A stretch of 64,000 nt of DNA from Halomonas sp. UBA3074 (GTDB taxonomy: Bacteria; Pseudomonadota; Gammaproteobacteria; Pseudomonadales; Halomonadaceae). Below the pieces are notes generated by a model, which worked only from the letters and a program-made list of their open reading frames with translations, was not told where the DNA came from and did not search any database. Location: contig NZ_DFBS01000049.1 of assembly GCF_002366715.1 (NCBI RefSeq), positions 1-64,000 on the forward strand. The letters are read 5' to 3'. Every line of letters starts with the position of its first letter. The first letter of the stretch is position 1. The position numbers were made by a program, and so were the translations under genes. This document shows positions 24,869-33,724 of the stretch, piece by piece.

Positions 24869-25561
24869 GTGAGTAATTCCTTAAACGCTTTTTGCCGACG
24901 AATCGGCCATACCTTTGGCGATGAGATGCTGTTGGAGCTGGCCTTGACCCATCGCAGCTACGGGGGTCGTAACAACGAGCGCCTGGAGTTTTTAGGTGAT
25001 TCCATCGTCAATTTCGTGATCGCTGAGGCGCTGTTTCAGCGCTTCCCCCAAGCCCGTGAAGGCCAGCTGTCACGTCTGAGGGCGCGGTTGGTAAAAGGGC
25101 AAACGCTGGCAGAACTCGCCCGTGAAATGGAGTTCGGTGAGTGCCTGCGGTTAGGCTCTGGTGAGATGAAAAGCGGCGGGCACCGCCGCGAGTCTATTCT
25201 GGCTGATGCCGTCGAAGCCATTATCGGTGCGATCTATCTAGATGCCGGGATGGATGTCGTCCGCGATCGTGTATTGGATTGGTACGCCGAACGGCTTGGG
25301 AATATCTCCTTACAAGATACCCAAAAAGACCCTAAAACGCGCCTGCAGGAGTTTCTGCAGTCGCGGCAAGCGGCTTTGCCGCGGTATGAAGTTGTCTGCG
25401 TAAAGGGTGAGGCGCATGCCCAGACCTTTACCGTGGAGTGCTACATTGATTTGTTAGCTGAGCATACCACTGGTAAAGGCCCTAGCCGCCGTCATGCTGA
25501 ACAGCAAGCGGCAGAAGAAGCGCTGTCGTACCTCGAAAAAAGTCCTGGAGACAAATCATGA
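24869..25561 (+). CDS. rnc: Ribonuclease III
   Basis: This 230-aa dsRNA endonuclease processes rRNA and some mRNAs. The catalytic signature NNERLEFLGDSIV (about 35-47) and the second acidic site LADAVEAIIGAIYLD are present. A C-terminal double-stranded RNA-binding domain (DPKTRLQEFLQS to GPSRRHAEQQAAEEAL) follows. The GTG start at 24869 is supported by TAGGAG at 24859-24864. The stop overlaps the era start by four bases (ATGA). Confidence 0.95.
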   Translation: MSNSLNAFCRRIGHTFGDEMLLELALTHRSYGGRNNERLEFLGDSIVNFVIAEALFQRFPQAREGQLSRLRARLVKGQTLAELAREMEFGECLRLGSGEMKSGGHRRESILADAVEAIIGAIYLDAGMDVVRDRVLDWYAERLGNISLQDTQKDPKTRLQEFLQSRQAALPRYEVVCVKGEAHAQTFTVECYIDLLAEHTTGKGPSRRHAEQQAAEEALSYLEKSPGDKS

Positions 25562-26457
25562 GCCAAACCTGCGGATTCGTTGCCATCGTCGGCCGACCCA
25601 ACGTGGGCAAATCGACCCTCATGAACCGTATTCTGGGGCAGAAAATATCGATTACCTCACGGCGCCCGCAAACCACACGCCACCAAGTGATGGGTATTAA
25701 AACGGAGAATGAGACCCAGTTCATCTACGTCGATACGCCGGGCATGCACATCATGTCCAAGGATCGTAATAAAGCGATCAATCGCTTTATGAACCAGGCC
25801 GCTACCCAGGCATTGCGTGATGTAGATTGTGTAGTGTTCATTATCGATCGCACGCGCTGGACAGAAGAAGATCAAGCGGTACTGAAGCGCCTGGAGCATG
25901 TCAAAGCGCCGGTCATTCTAGCGGTCAATAAAGTCGATCGCTTAGGCGAAAAAGGCGATCTATTGCCATGGTTGGCTGAGTTAGGTGCGCGCCGTGATTT
26001 TGCCGCCATCGTGCCTATTTCTGCCAAGCACGGTACGCAGGTAGACACCCTGGAGGAGGAGGTGGCCAAGCATCTCCCCGAAAGCGTGCACTTCTTTCCT
26101 GAAGATCAGATCACCGATAAAAGTCTTCGCTTTATGGCGGCTGAACTGGTGCGTGAGAAGGTCATGCGCCAACTCGGCGACGAGCTGCCTTACCAGATGA
26201 CTGTTGAGATTGAAGAGTTCCGCGAGACCGAACGTGTGACGCATATCAGTGCGCTAATTCTGGTTGAGCGTCAGGGCCAGAAAGTCATTTTGATTGGTGA
26301 AAATGGCGATCGCCTCAAAAGCATTGGTCGTGAAGCGCGCCTTGATATGGAGCGTGCGCTAGGCACTAAAGTAATGCTGAATTTATGGGTAAAAGTGAAA
26401 CGTGGCTGGTCGGACGACGAGCGCGCCTTGAAAAGCTTGGGTTACGACCTCGATTGA
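25558..26457 (+). CDS. era: GTPase Era
   Basis: This 299-aa 16S rRNA-binding GTPase is needed for small-subunit maturation. G1 is GRPNVGKST (about 11-19), followed by RRPQTTRH (effector region), DTPGMH and NKVDRL. The C-terminal KH domain carries VILIGENGDRLKSIGREAR. It is translationally coupled to rnc upstream. Confidence 0.96.
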   Translation: MSQTCGFVAIVGRPNVGKSTLMNRILGQKISITSRRPQTTRHQVMGIKTENETQFIYVDTPGMHIMSKDRNKAINRFMNQAATQALRDVDCVVFIIDRTRWTEEDQAVLKRLEHVKAPVILAVNKVDRLGEKGDLLPWLAELGARRDFAAIVPISAKHGTQVDTLEEEVAKHLPESVHFFPEDQITDKSLRFMAAELVREKVMRQLGDELPYQMTVEIEEFRETERVTHISALILVERQGQKVILIGENGDRLKSIGREARLDMERALGTKVMLNLWVKVKRGWSDDERALKSLGYDLD

Positions 26458-26465
26458 GTGTAGCG

Positions 26466-27161
26466 ATGGCGCCAGAGCCGGCGTTTCTCCTTCACCGCCG
26501 GCCTTACCGTGAAACCAGTGCGCTGGTGGACTTATTAACGCTTGATCACGGCAGAGTGCGTGCCGTCGCCCATGGTGGGCAAAGGCCCGGCTCAAAATCG
26601 CGACAACGCTTGCAGCCTTTTACGCCGCTGTTCGTGACGTGGCAGGGAAGTCGCGAATTAAAGCGACTGACGCTGATGGAATCACGGGGCCAAACGGCCC
26701 TGTTAGCGGGTGAAGGCTTGCTGTGTGGGCTTTACGCCAATGAAATCGCTACCCGGTTATTGCCGTTAGAGTTACCGGCAACAGACGTATTTGCATTTTA
26801 TACGGCCTTGCTGGAAGCATTGCCAGCGCCCGCCGAACGGGCGCTGGCGCTTCGTCGCTACGAGTGGGCATTGCTGGAAGCGCTCGAGGCAACGCCGCAG
26901 TTTACGACGCCAGAGGGCAGCGTATTAGACCCTCAGCTACGCTACCGTTTTGATACCGCCAGCCGGGCATTTATACCCGCTGAGCGTGGGCTCGACGGCA
27001 GAACGTTACGTTACATCGAACAGGGTGACTGGCAGCATGAAGGCCTCGCCAATGCATTAAAGGCAGTCATGCGGGCGGCGTTAGCGCCTCATCTGGGCTC
27101 CACCGTTTTACGCTCGCGAGAGCTGATGCTCGACCTGGCCCGTCGCCGCCATCGCCCTTAA
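26466..27161 (+). CDS. recO: DNA repair protein RecO
   Basis: This 231-aa protein loads RecA on gapped DNA together with RecR. The N-terminal OB fold shows AFLLHRRPYRETSALVDLLT and the basic GGQRPGSKSRQRLQPFTPL. The C-terminal helical part (LPLELPATDVFAFYTALLEA) matches RecO, and no zinc-finger cysteines are present, as in other gammaproteobacterial RecO. ATG 26466 follows the era stop by eight bases. An alternative longer reading would overlap era. Confidence 0.9.
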   Translation: MAPEPAFLLHRRPYRETSALVDLLTLDHGRVRAVAHGGQRPGSKSRQRLQPFTPLFVTWQGSRELKRLTLMESRGQTALLAGEGLLCGLYANEIATRLLPLELPATDVFAFYTALLEALPAPAERALALRRYEWALLEALEATPQFTTPEGSVLDPQLRYRFDTASRAFIPAERGLDGRTLRYIEQGDWQHEGLANALKAVMRAALAPHLGSTVLRSRELMLDLARRRHRP

Positions 27162-27212
27162 TTTATTGTCTGTTATGACACGACTACTCCTTATTGCTGC
27201 GCTGGAGACTCT

Positions 27213-28037
27213 ATGCACCCCCCTCGGATACTGTTGGGCGTCAACATCGATCATATTGCCACTCTTCGCCAAGCTCGAGGTACCCGCTACCCTGACCCCG
27301 TGCAGGCGGCGCTAGTCGCTGAAGAAGCGGGAGCCGATGGCATCACGGTGCATTTGCGTGAAGACCGGCGCCATATTCAGCCCCGCGATGTCCGCATTCT
27401 GGCCGACGTGCTCAATACGCGCATGAACCTGGAAATGGCTGTGACGGAAGAAATGCTGGTGCTGGCCGAAGAAGTGCGTCCAGCGCACGTTTGCCTGGTA
27501 CCTGAAAAGCGCGAAGAGCTGACTACCGAAGGTGGGCTGGATGTAGTGGGTGGTTTTGATGCCATCGCCAGCGCCTGCCAGCGTCTTGCGGCGGCGGGTT
27601 GCGACGTGTCGCTATTCATTGATCCAGACCTATCACAAATAGAGGCGGCGCAACGCGCTGGCGCTCCGACTATCGAGCTGCACACCGGCGCCTATGCCGA
27701 AGCACGGCCAGGGAGCGATGTGGCGAATGCGGAATACCATCGCTTAACGGCGGCCGCCACGCACGCCGTTTCACTCGGGTTGGTCGTCAATGCTGGCCAC
27801 GGCTTGCACTACCATAACGTTGAAGCCATTGCGGCGCTGCCGGGCGTCAACGAACTCAATATTGGTCACGCCATTATTGCCCGTGCGCTCTTCGTTGGCT
27901 TGAAAGAGGCGGTGCAGGAAATGAAGCGGCTGATCATCGCCGGTCAAGAGGCGGGTTTAATGGCGGCGCTCGATGCTCACGATCATGATCATGATGACCA
28001 CTCGGATCATGTTCACAACGGTTGTTGCGGGCATTAA
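27213..28037 (+). CDS. pdxJ: Pyridoxine 5'-phosphate synthase with a His-rich tail
   Basis: This TIM-barrel enzyme joins 1-deoxyxylulose 5-phosphate and 3-amino-2-oxopropyl phosphate in vitamin B6 synthesis. Motifs are seen: LGVNIDHIATLRQARGT (4-20), GITVHLREDRRHI, NLEMAVTEEM, CLVPEKREELTTEGGLDV, and VNAGHGLHYHNV. The body ends near residue 250. An unusual tail, HDHDHDDHSDHVHNGCCGH (256-274), adds seven His and two Cys, a probable metal-binding segment not needed for the known reaction. The gene lies between recO and acpS, as in relatives. Confidence 0.94.
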   Translation: MHPPRILLGVNIDHIATLRQARGTRYPDPVQAALVAEEAGADGITVHLREDRRHIQPRDVRILADVLNTRMNLEMAVTEEMLVLAEEVRPAHVCLVPEKREELTTEGGLDVVGGFDAIASACQRLAAAGCDVSLFIDPDLSQIEAAQRAGAPTIELHTGAYAEARPGSDVANAEYHRLTAAATHAVSLGLVVNAGHGLHYHNVEAIAALPGVNELNIGHAIIARALFVGLKEAVQEMKRLIIAGQEAGLMAALDAHDHDHDDHSDHVHNGCCGH

Positions 28038-28040
28038 ACA

Positions 28041-28421
28041 ATGATCGTCGGGATTGGCTCTGATATTGCCCGCATTGAACGTTTTAAGCGAGCGGTCAAG
28101 CGACATGGCCCTCGTTTTGCGCAGCGTATTCTAGGCCCAGAAGAGCATGAGGTCTGGTTACAGAAGGCGCAACCGGCCGCCTTTCTGGCCAAGCGCTTTG
28201 CGGCAAAAGAAGCGTTTGTCAAAGCGTTGGGGCTAGGCCTTCGTGCGGGCATGCAGTGGGGGGAGATCCAGGTGCTAAATGATGGCCTTGGAAAGCCCTA
28301 TTTAGTGGTGGAAGGCAAAGCGGAACGGCTTCTATTGGAAGCGGGGGTTACCACCAGTCATATCACCTTAAGCGATGAGGCGGAGTACGCGGTTGCCTTT
28401 GTGGTGCTTGAGCGGGCATAG
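28041..28421 (+). CDS. acpS: Holo-[acyl-carrier-protein] synthase
   Basis: This 126-aa enzyme transfers 4'-phosphopantetheine from CoA to acyl carrier protein. It shows the two signature segments: MIVGIGSDIARIERF (metal-binding Asp8) and FLAKRFAAKEAFVKALG (Glu of the KEA motif), with SDEAEYAVAFVVLE at the end. It starts three bases after the pdxJ stop and closes the lepA-to-acpS gene run. Confidence 0.94.
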   Translation: MIVGIGSDIARIERFKRAVKRHGPRFAQRILGPEEHEVWLQKAQPAAFLAKRFAAKEAFVKALGLGLRAGMQWGEIQVLNDGLGKPYLVVEGKAERLLLEAGVTTSHITLSDEAEYAVAFVVLERA

Positions 28422-28473
28422 CCGTCGCTACACAGCCTAAGCCTCTTGGCCCTAGTGACGTTTGATTGCTTTT

Positions 28474-28513
28474 AAATTAGCCCCGTGAAAGCTAAATTAG
28501 CCCCTTGAAAGCA
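28474..28513. repeat. 20-bp tandem duplication across the barA stop codon
   Basis: AAATTAGCCCCGTGAAAGCT (28474-28493) is followed at once by a copy with 18 of 20 bases the same (28494-28513). On the minus strand both copies encode the same end, Ser-Arg-Gly-stop, so the duplication left the product unchanged. Confidence 0.85.
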
Positions 28514-31229
28514 GTGGGCGGTGCGCACGTAACCGCGCCATGGCTCGGTATAAATCTTCCAGTAAGCCCTCTACGTGATCTAAACCGCCCGTGCGTAGCC
28601 GGGTTTCCAGTGTTTCTACCAATAGGGCCAGTTCAGGCGCGCCGCAGTATCGGCTGGCGCCATTTAAGCCGTGTACCCAATCAAGCAGCGTCGGCAAGCT
28701 CTGTTGGGCAAACGCCGCGCGCATGTGCTGCTCACTCTCGTCTAAGCTGTCGATCAGGCGTTTCAGCTGTTCCCGAGCAAGATACTCTTTGCCGCCTGCC
28801 AACCGTGCCCCTATTTCAAGATCAACCACCGGTAGTTTGGCGGGGGCGGTGTGGTTCATCGCTTTAAGCGCTTTAGGGCTATGGTGGGTGGGTAAAGCAG
28901 CGGCACTGCTATCGGCTAGCTGATGAGTAATCCCCAGAAAACGATGAAGTAACTGGTGCAACTGTTGCTCATCGATGGGCTTTATCAAGACATCATCTAG
29001 CCCTTCGGCGAGCCATTTCTGGCGTTCACTACTCAGCACATGGGCGGTAACGGCTATGATCGGGCAGCGAGCCCAGGTACTGCTGAGCCGCCGCAGCGCC
29101 TGGGTGGTTTGTACGCCATCCATGCCGGGCATACGAATATCCATTAGCACCATATCCACATTGCCAGTGCGTGCAAACTCAAGGGCTTGATGGCCGCTCT
29201 CCAACGCAGTGATGTGCAGGTTTGGATCTTCAAGCATGTTTTTGAGCAGTTCACGGTTGGGGGCATTGTCATCCACAATAAGCAGCTTGACGGGTTGTGG
29301 TGATGCAGATGATGCCGCTAACGGCCCTGGCAGCTTAGCAGGCACATACGCTGGCATCAGTAGTTGCTTGAGCGACGCCACGAGCTGGGCGCGGGAAAAG
29401 GGCTTATAAAGCGTTTCGCCGCCCTGGGTTAAAAGCAAGGGGGGCAGATCAAAGCTGTTGCCGTTGGCCAAAATCAACACCGGGCAGGGCGTTTGGTCGA
29501 TCACCGTTTGCCAATGCTTAAACTGTTCGGGCGTATAGTCACTATGCTCTAACCCCAAAATTAGCAGTTGGGCGTGATCCGGGTCATCAAACTTGATGGT
29601 TTGTGCTTCCCAGCGCTGCAGCAGATGTTCCAACACAAGGCGGGTAGGGGCGTGCATTTCATAGAGTCTAATGACGGGGTTGGGTAGGCTAATTTCCGCC
29701 GGTCGCTCGATCGCTTTATGAGCTAGCAACGGCAGTGTAAACGAGAAAGTCGTGCCTTTGCCCAGCTCGCTTTCCACTTCGATCTCACCTCCCATGCGCT
29801 CAATGAGCTGGCGGCAGATCGTCAGGCCCAGGCCACTACCGCCAAACTGGCGTGAATGGCTGGGCTCCGCCTGTGAAAAGGCGCTGAACAGGGCCTCCTG
29901 ATGCGCGTTGCTGAGGCCAATGCCGGTATCGCTAACACTAAGATTCAGTACCACATGCTGGCCTTCTTGGTTATCCAGCATGACACGCACAATGACATCG
30001 CCCTCATGAGTGAACTTGAGCGCGTTGCCGATTAAATTGTTCAACACCTGATGGATCCGTAACGGATCACCACACAGGGGGGTAGGGACATCGTCGTACA
30101 CCATCGCCACCAGGTGTAACTGCTTACGCTGGGCTTCAGGGGCATGAAGACCTACCACTTCATCGACCAGCGCGACGATATCAATATCCGCCTCTTCCAA
30201 GGTGAGGCGGTTTGCCTCCAGCTTGGAAAAGTCGAGCACGTCGTTCACCAACATGAGCAGGTTGTCGCAAGCGCGATGAACGTGCTGTAACCACTCCTGC
30301 TGGCGCGAATCCAGCGAGGAACGGCCCAGCAGCCGACAAAAACCGATAATGCCGTTGAGAGGCGTGCGGATCTCATGGCTCATGTTGGCTAAGAATTCAG
30401 ATTTCACCGCGTTGGCCCGTAAGGCACTGCGATGCGCTAAATCAAGCTTGATATTCTGCTCCTCAATGGTTTCCATTGATTCTTGCAGTTCGCTGGTGGC
30501 CTGGACGATTTGCGTCTGCATATCCCGCTGGGCCTGCTGAAAGTGTTGAGCAAGCGCATTAATATGGTCAGTCAGTTGGTGAAGTTCGGCGGCATTGGAG
30601 GGTGCCAGATGGAGCCGGTAATCACCGCGGGAAAGGCGATAAAGCGCTTGGTTGGCTTCTTCTATGGGGCGTGTGGCATAGCGGCTGATGGCAAACGCCA
30701 CTAAAAACATCAGTAGGCCCAGCAGCATGCCGCCTAAACTGAGGCTGGCGATCAGCCGGTAGTGGCCCAATGTTAGCGCTCGCGTATCCATTTCGATGTC
30801 CAACCAGCCTGCGCTATCGCCTCCTGCCGCGAGTGTGCTTGTCGTGGGCAGGGTAAGCGCTAACGGTAAGCGCAATCGCCAAACACCATCTTCCTTGATC
30901 AATTGCCTGCCGGCCGGTGCCTCGAGGGGGGCAGGCTCAGCGTTACCCAGTAATAAGCGCCGACGGCCTTGTGCGTCAAAGAGCGCCACAGTCTGCAAGC
31001 CACTGATCGTGAGTAGTTGGCGGGCCACCGACTCCACGCGCTGAGAGTCACCTTGTGCAATGGCGTCAGCCAAGCTGGGCGCCAGCAGCTCGCCAGCATT
31101 TACCAAGCGCTCTTGCTGTGCCTCATGCGCTTCTGTATCACTCTGAATAACGAGCAATACCGCCATTATGGCGTACACCAGTAACGGGAAACCGAGTAAG
31201 GCAAATAGCAGCCGGGTGTTTAAAGACAT
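28497..31229 (-). CDS. barA: Hybrid sensor histidine kinase BarA/GacS
   Basis: This 910-aa membrane sensor has two transmembrane helices (about 5-27 and 158-182) around a periplasmic domain, then a HAMP domain. The HisKA domain has His285 in MSHEIRTPLNG. The ATPase domain carries NLIGNALKFT and GSGLGLTICRQLIERMGG, and a degenerate middle receiver follows. A C-terminal receiver has phospho-acceptor Asp697 (VLMDIRMPGMDG), and the Hpt domain has His853 (WVHGLNGAS). The family phosphorylates UvrY/GacA to control small RNAs and secondary metabolism. It is divergent from cysM. Confidence 0.92.
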   Translation of the reverse strand: MSLNTRLLFALLGFPLLVYAIMAVLLVIQSDTEAHEAQQERLVNAGELLAPSLADAIAQGDSQRVESVARQLLTISGLQTVALFDAQGRRRLLLGNAEPAPLEAPAGRQLIKEDGVWRLRLPLALTLPTTSTLAAGGDSAGWLDIEMDTRALTLGHYRLIASLSLGGMLLGLLMFLVAFAISRYATRPIEEANQALYRLSRGDYRLHLAPSNAAELHQLTDHINALAQHFQQAQRDMQTQIVQATSELQESMETIEEQNIKLDLAHRSALRANAVKSEFLANMSHEIRTPLNGIIGFCRLLGRSSLDSRQQEWLQHVHRACDNLLMLVNDVLDFSKLEANRLTLEEADIDIVALVDEVVGLHAPEAQRKQLHLVAMVYDDVPTPLCGDPLRIHQVLNNLIGNALKFTHEGDVIVRVMLDNQEGQHVVLNLSVSDTGIGLSNAHQEALFSAFSQAEPSHSRQFGGSGLGLTICRQLIERMGGEIEVESELGKGTTFSFTLPLLAHKAIERPAEISLPNPVIRLYEMHAPTRLVLEHLLQRWEAQTIKFDDPDHAQLLILGLEHSDYTPEQFKHWQTVIDQTPCPVLILANGNSFDLPPLLLTQGGETLYKPFSRAQLVASLKQLLMPAYVPAKLPGPLAASSASPQPVKLLIVDDNAPNRELLKNMLEDPNLHITALESGHQALEFARTGNVDMVLMDIRMPGMDGVQTTQALRRLSSTWARCPIIAVTAHVLSSERQKWLAEGLDDVLIKPIDEQQLHQLLHRFLGITHQLADSSAAALPTHHSPKALKAMNHTAPAKLPVVDLEIGARLAGGKEYLAREQLKRLIDSLDESEQHMRAAFAQQSLPTLLDWVHGLNGASRYCGAPELALLVETLETRLRTGGLDHVEGLLEDLYRAMARLRAHRPLLSRG

Positions 31230-31320
31230 GAAAAGAAGCTCGCTGATTCATTGAGGTTGCCTGTCCAGCCTAAGGCAGCACCGATATAATGCAGCATAAC
31301 GGTTACGATAAGGAATATTC

Positions 31321-32241
31321 ATGAATGATCTTAAAGACTATCCCAAGAGCTATCCCACGTTGGAAGAGGTGGTTGGTAACACGCCCCTGGTACGCCTGAA
31401 GCGCATTACCTCTGGGCGCAACAATACGTTGCTGGCCAAACTCGAAGGTAATAATCCTGCCGGATCGGTCAAGGATCGTCCCGCCCTATCAATGATTAGC
31501 GAGGCGGAAGCCCGTGGCGACATTACGTCCGGCGATACGCTGATTGAAGCGACGTCAGGCAATACCGGCATTGCGCTAGCCATGGCGGCGGCGATTAAAG
31601 GCTACAAAATGGTATTGGTGATGCCGGAAAACGCCTCGGAAGAGCGTAAGCAGGCAATGGCCGCCTATGGGGCGAAACTGATTTCTGCCAGCAAAGCCGG
31701 CGGCATGGAAGAGGCGCGGGATATCGCCGATGCCATGATCGCCCGGGGCGAGGGGAAGCCGCTGAACCAGTTCGCCAACCCGGATAACCCGCTCGCCCAC
31801 TATCGCACCACCGGCCCTGAAGTGTGGCAACAAACCAGTGGCGAGGTGACTCACTTTGTAAGCTCGATGGGCACCACCGGTACCATCATGGGCGTATCGC
31901 GCTACTTGAAAGAGCAAAACCCGGCCATTCAAATTGTGGGTTTGCAGCCCGCCGATGGCGCCAGTATTCCCGGCATCAGGCGCTGGCCACAAGAGTACCT
32001 GCCGGCGATTTTTGAAGCGCCTCGGGTCGATGTCACTCTGGATATCGGCCAGCAGGAAGCCGAAGAGCACATGCGTCGTTTGGCCCGCGAAGAGGGCATC
32101 CTGGCCGGTGTTTCCTCGGGCGGAAGCTTAGCGGGTGCGTTGCGGATTGCCGAGCAAACGGAAAATGCGGTGATTGTGTTTATCGTCTGTGACCGGGGGG
32201 ATCGCTACCTCTCCACTGGCCTTTTTGCGCCGGGAGTTTAA
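31321..32241 (+). CDS. cysM: Cysteine synthase B (O-acetylserine sulfhydrylase)
   Basis: This 306-aa PLP enzyme makes cysteine from O-acetylserine and sulfide or thiosulfate. The PLP lysine is Lys51 in GNNPAGSVKDRP, and the ATSGNTGIALA loop and the phosphate-binding GTTGTIMG follow. The EGNNPAGSVKDRP and IPGIRRWPQEYLP features place it with CysM rather than CysK. AAGGAA lies before the ATG. It heads the cysM-rlmD-relA-mazG run. Confidence 0.93.
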   Translation: MNDLKDYPKSYPTLEEVVGNTPLVRLKRITSGRNNTLLAKLEGNNPAGSVKDRPALSMISEAEARGDITSGDTLIEATSGNTGIALAMAAAIKGYKMVLVMPENASEERKQAMAAYGAKLISASKAGGMEEARDIADAMIARGEGKPLNQFANPDNPLAHYRTTGPEVWQQTSGEVTHFVSSMGTTGTIMGVSRYLKEQNPAIQIVGLQPADGASIPGIRRWPQEYLPAIFEAPRVDVTLDIGQQEAEEHMRRLAREEGILAGVSSGGSLAGALRIAEQTENAVIVFIVCDRGDRYLSTGLFAPGV

Positions 32242-32243
32242 CC

Positions 32244-33644
32244 ATGGCCATGTTGGGAAAGCGGCGTCCACCCAGGCCCGCCTCGGGTCACTCGGGGTTG
32301 GCAGGCACGCCAGGCGGAAAAAACCGTGATACACCAGCGGATGAGACAGCGCCGTTGGTCATCGAGCGTTTGGCTCATGATGGCCGTGGGGTTGCCCATG
32401 CGGCCAGCGGTAAAACCGTGTTTGTGGATCAGGCGTTGCCGGGTGAAAAAGTTGAGGTAGCGGTTCATTTAACGCGCAAACGTTTTGATGAAGCGCATAT
32501 TAAATCACTGCTCTCCACCTCCGAGCAGCGTGTTACGCCGCCTTGCCCGCATTTCGGCCACTGCGGTGGTTGCGATTTGCAGCATCTGAATGTCGATGCC
32601 CAGCGTGCCCACAAACGCGACGTGGTACGCGATCTGTTTGCCCGCCAAGGCATATCGCTCGGCGAGATCGGTTCGATTCAAGGCGATGATCAAGGCTATC
32701 GCCGCCGCGCACGCCTGGGCGTCAAAGTAGACAGCCAAGGCAAGACGCGCCTTGGTTTTCGGGCCGCGCATAGTCATCGGTTGGTGGATATCGAGCGCTG
32801 CCCGGTTCTGGTCGATGCGTTACAGCAGCTGCTAATCCCGCTGCGTGAACTTCTAAACCGCCTAGAAGCGCCGCGTCACGTCGGCCATATTGAATTACTG
32901 ACCACCGCCAACACCCAGGTCGTACTGGTACGCCAGTTAAAAGAACACCCCCAGGACGCGGAGCAGTGGGAAGCGTTTGCCCAGCACTACCAAGTCGCAC
33001 TAGGCACTTGGTTGGGGCGTGAAACGCCCACGCTGCACTGGTATGACGCACCCCCCGCGCTAGAAGAGACGCTGACGTTGGGCGATCAGCCGCCGCTGAC
33101 ACTGAGTTTTGCTCCCGGCGATTTTTTACAGGTCAATGCCCAGGTTAATCAGCAAATGGTGGCCACGGTGATGCAATGGCTGGCGCCTAAACCGGGGCAA
33201 AAGCTACTCGACCTTTTTGCCGGTATCGGTAACTTTAGCCTTCCCATTGCCGCCGCGGGTGCCGAAGTGCACGCGGTGGAAGGCAACCCCGCCATGGTGG
33301 CGCGGATTGCTATCAATGCGAAGCACAATGGGTTGATGGTTAGCGGCCAGCAGGCCGACTTGAGCGACCCTGGCAGCGTCAAGCAGCTGCTGGAGGAGCA
33401 TGGTGATTCCGACGCGCTGGTGCTGGATCCCCCGCGCAGCGGTGGCGAAGCGATTTGTCAGGCGTTGGCACGTCGCCCGGTAGCCAAGGTGGTCTATATT
33501 TCCTGTGACCCCGCAACGCTTGCCCGGGATGCGGCACATCTTGTGCATGCAGGATACCGAATTAAGCAAGTAGCAGTGGCGGATATGTTCCTTCACACTG
33601 CGCATATGGAAACGTTAATGCTGTTTGAAGCGGATGATGCTTAA
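32244..33644 (+). CDS. rlmD: 23S rRNA (uracil-1939-C5)-methyltransferase RlmD
   Basis: This 466-aa protein has an N-terminal TRAM domain (PLVIERLAHDGRGVAHAASG) and iron-sulfur cysteines (PPCPHFGHCGGCDLQHL). The SAM-binding region is LLDLFAGIGNFSLPIA, followed by LDPPRSGG and the nucleophile loop VYISCDPATLARD. It methylates U1939 of 23S rRNA. Its first 30 residues are basic and longer than the family usually shows. It starts two bases after the cysM stop. Confidence 0.94.
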   Translation: MAMLGKRRPPRPASGHSGLAGTPGGKNRDTPADETAPLVIERLAHDGRGVAHAASGKTVFVDQALPGEKVEVAVHLTRKRFDEAHIKSLLSTSEQRVTPPCPHFGHCGGCDLQHLNVDAQRAHKRDVVRDLFARQGISLGEIGSIQGDDQGYRRRARLGVKVDSQGKTRLGFRAAHSHRLVDIERCPVLVDALQQLLIPLRELLNRLEAPRHVGHIELLTTANTQVVLVRQLKEHPQDAEQWEAFAQHYQVALGTWLGRETPTLHWYDAPPALEETLTLGDQPPLTLSFAPGDFLQVNAQVNQQMVATVMQWLAPKPGQKLLDLFAGIGNFSLPIAAAGAEVHAVEGNPAMVARIAINAKHNGLMVSGQQADLSDPGSVKQLLEEHGDSDALVLDPPRSGGEAICQALARRPVAKVVYISCDPATLARDAAHLVHAGYRIKQVAVADMFLHTAHMETLMLFEADDA

Positions 33645-33724
33645 AGCCGCGGCTTGCGCCCATTGCTTCAAGCCACGGTGACGGCCGTGTGGAGACCGTC
33701 TCCCAGAAAGGATGATTGATTGTC

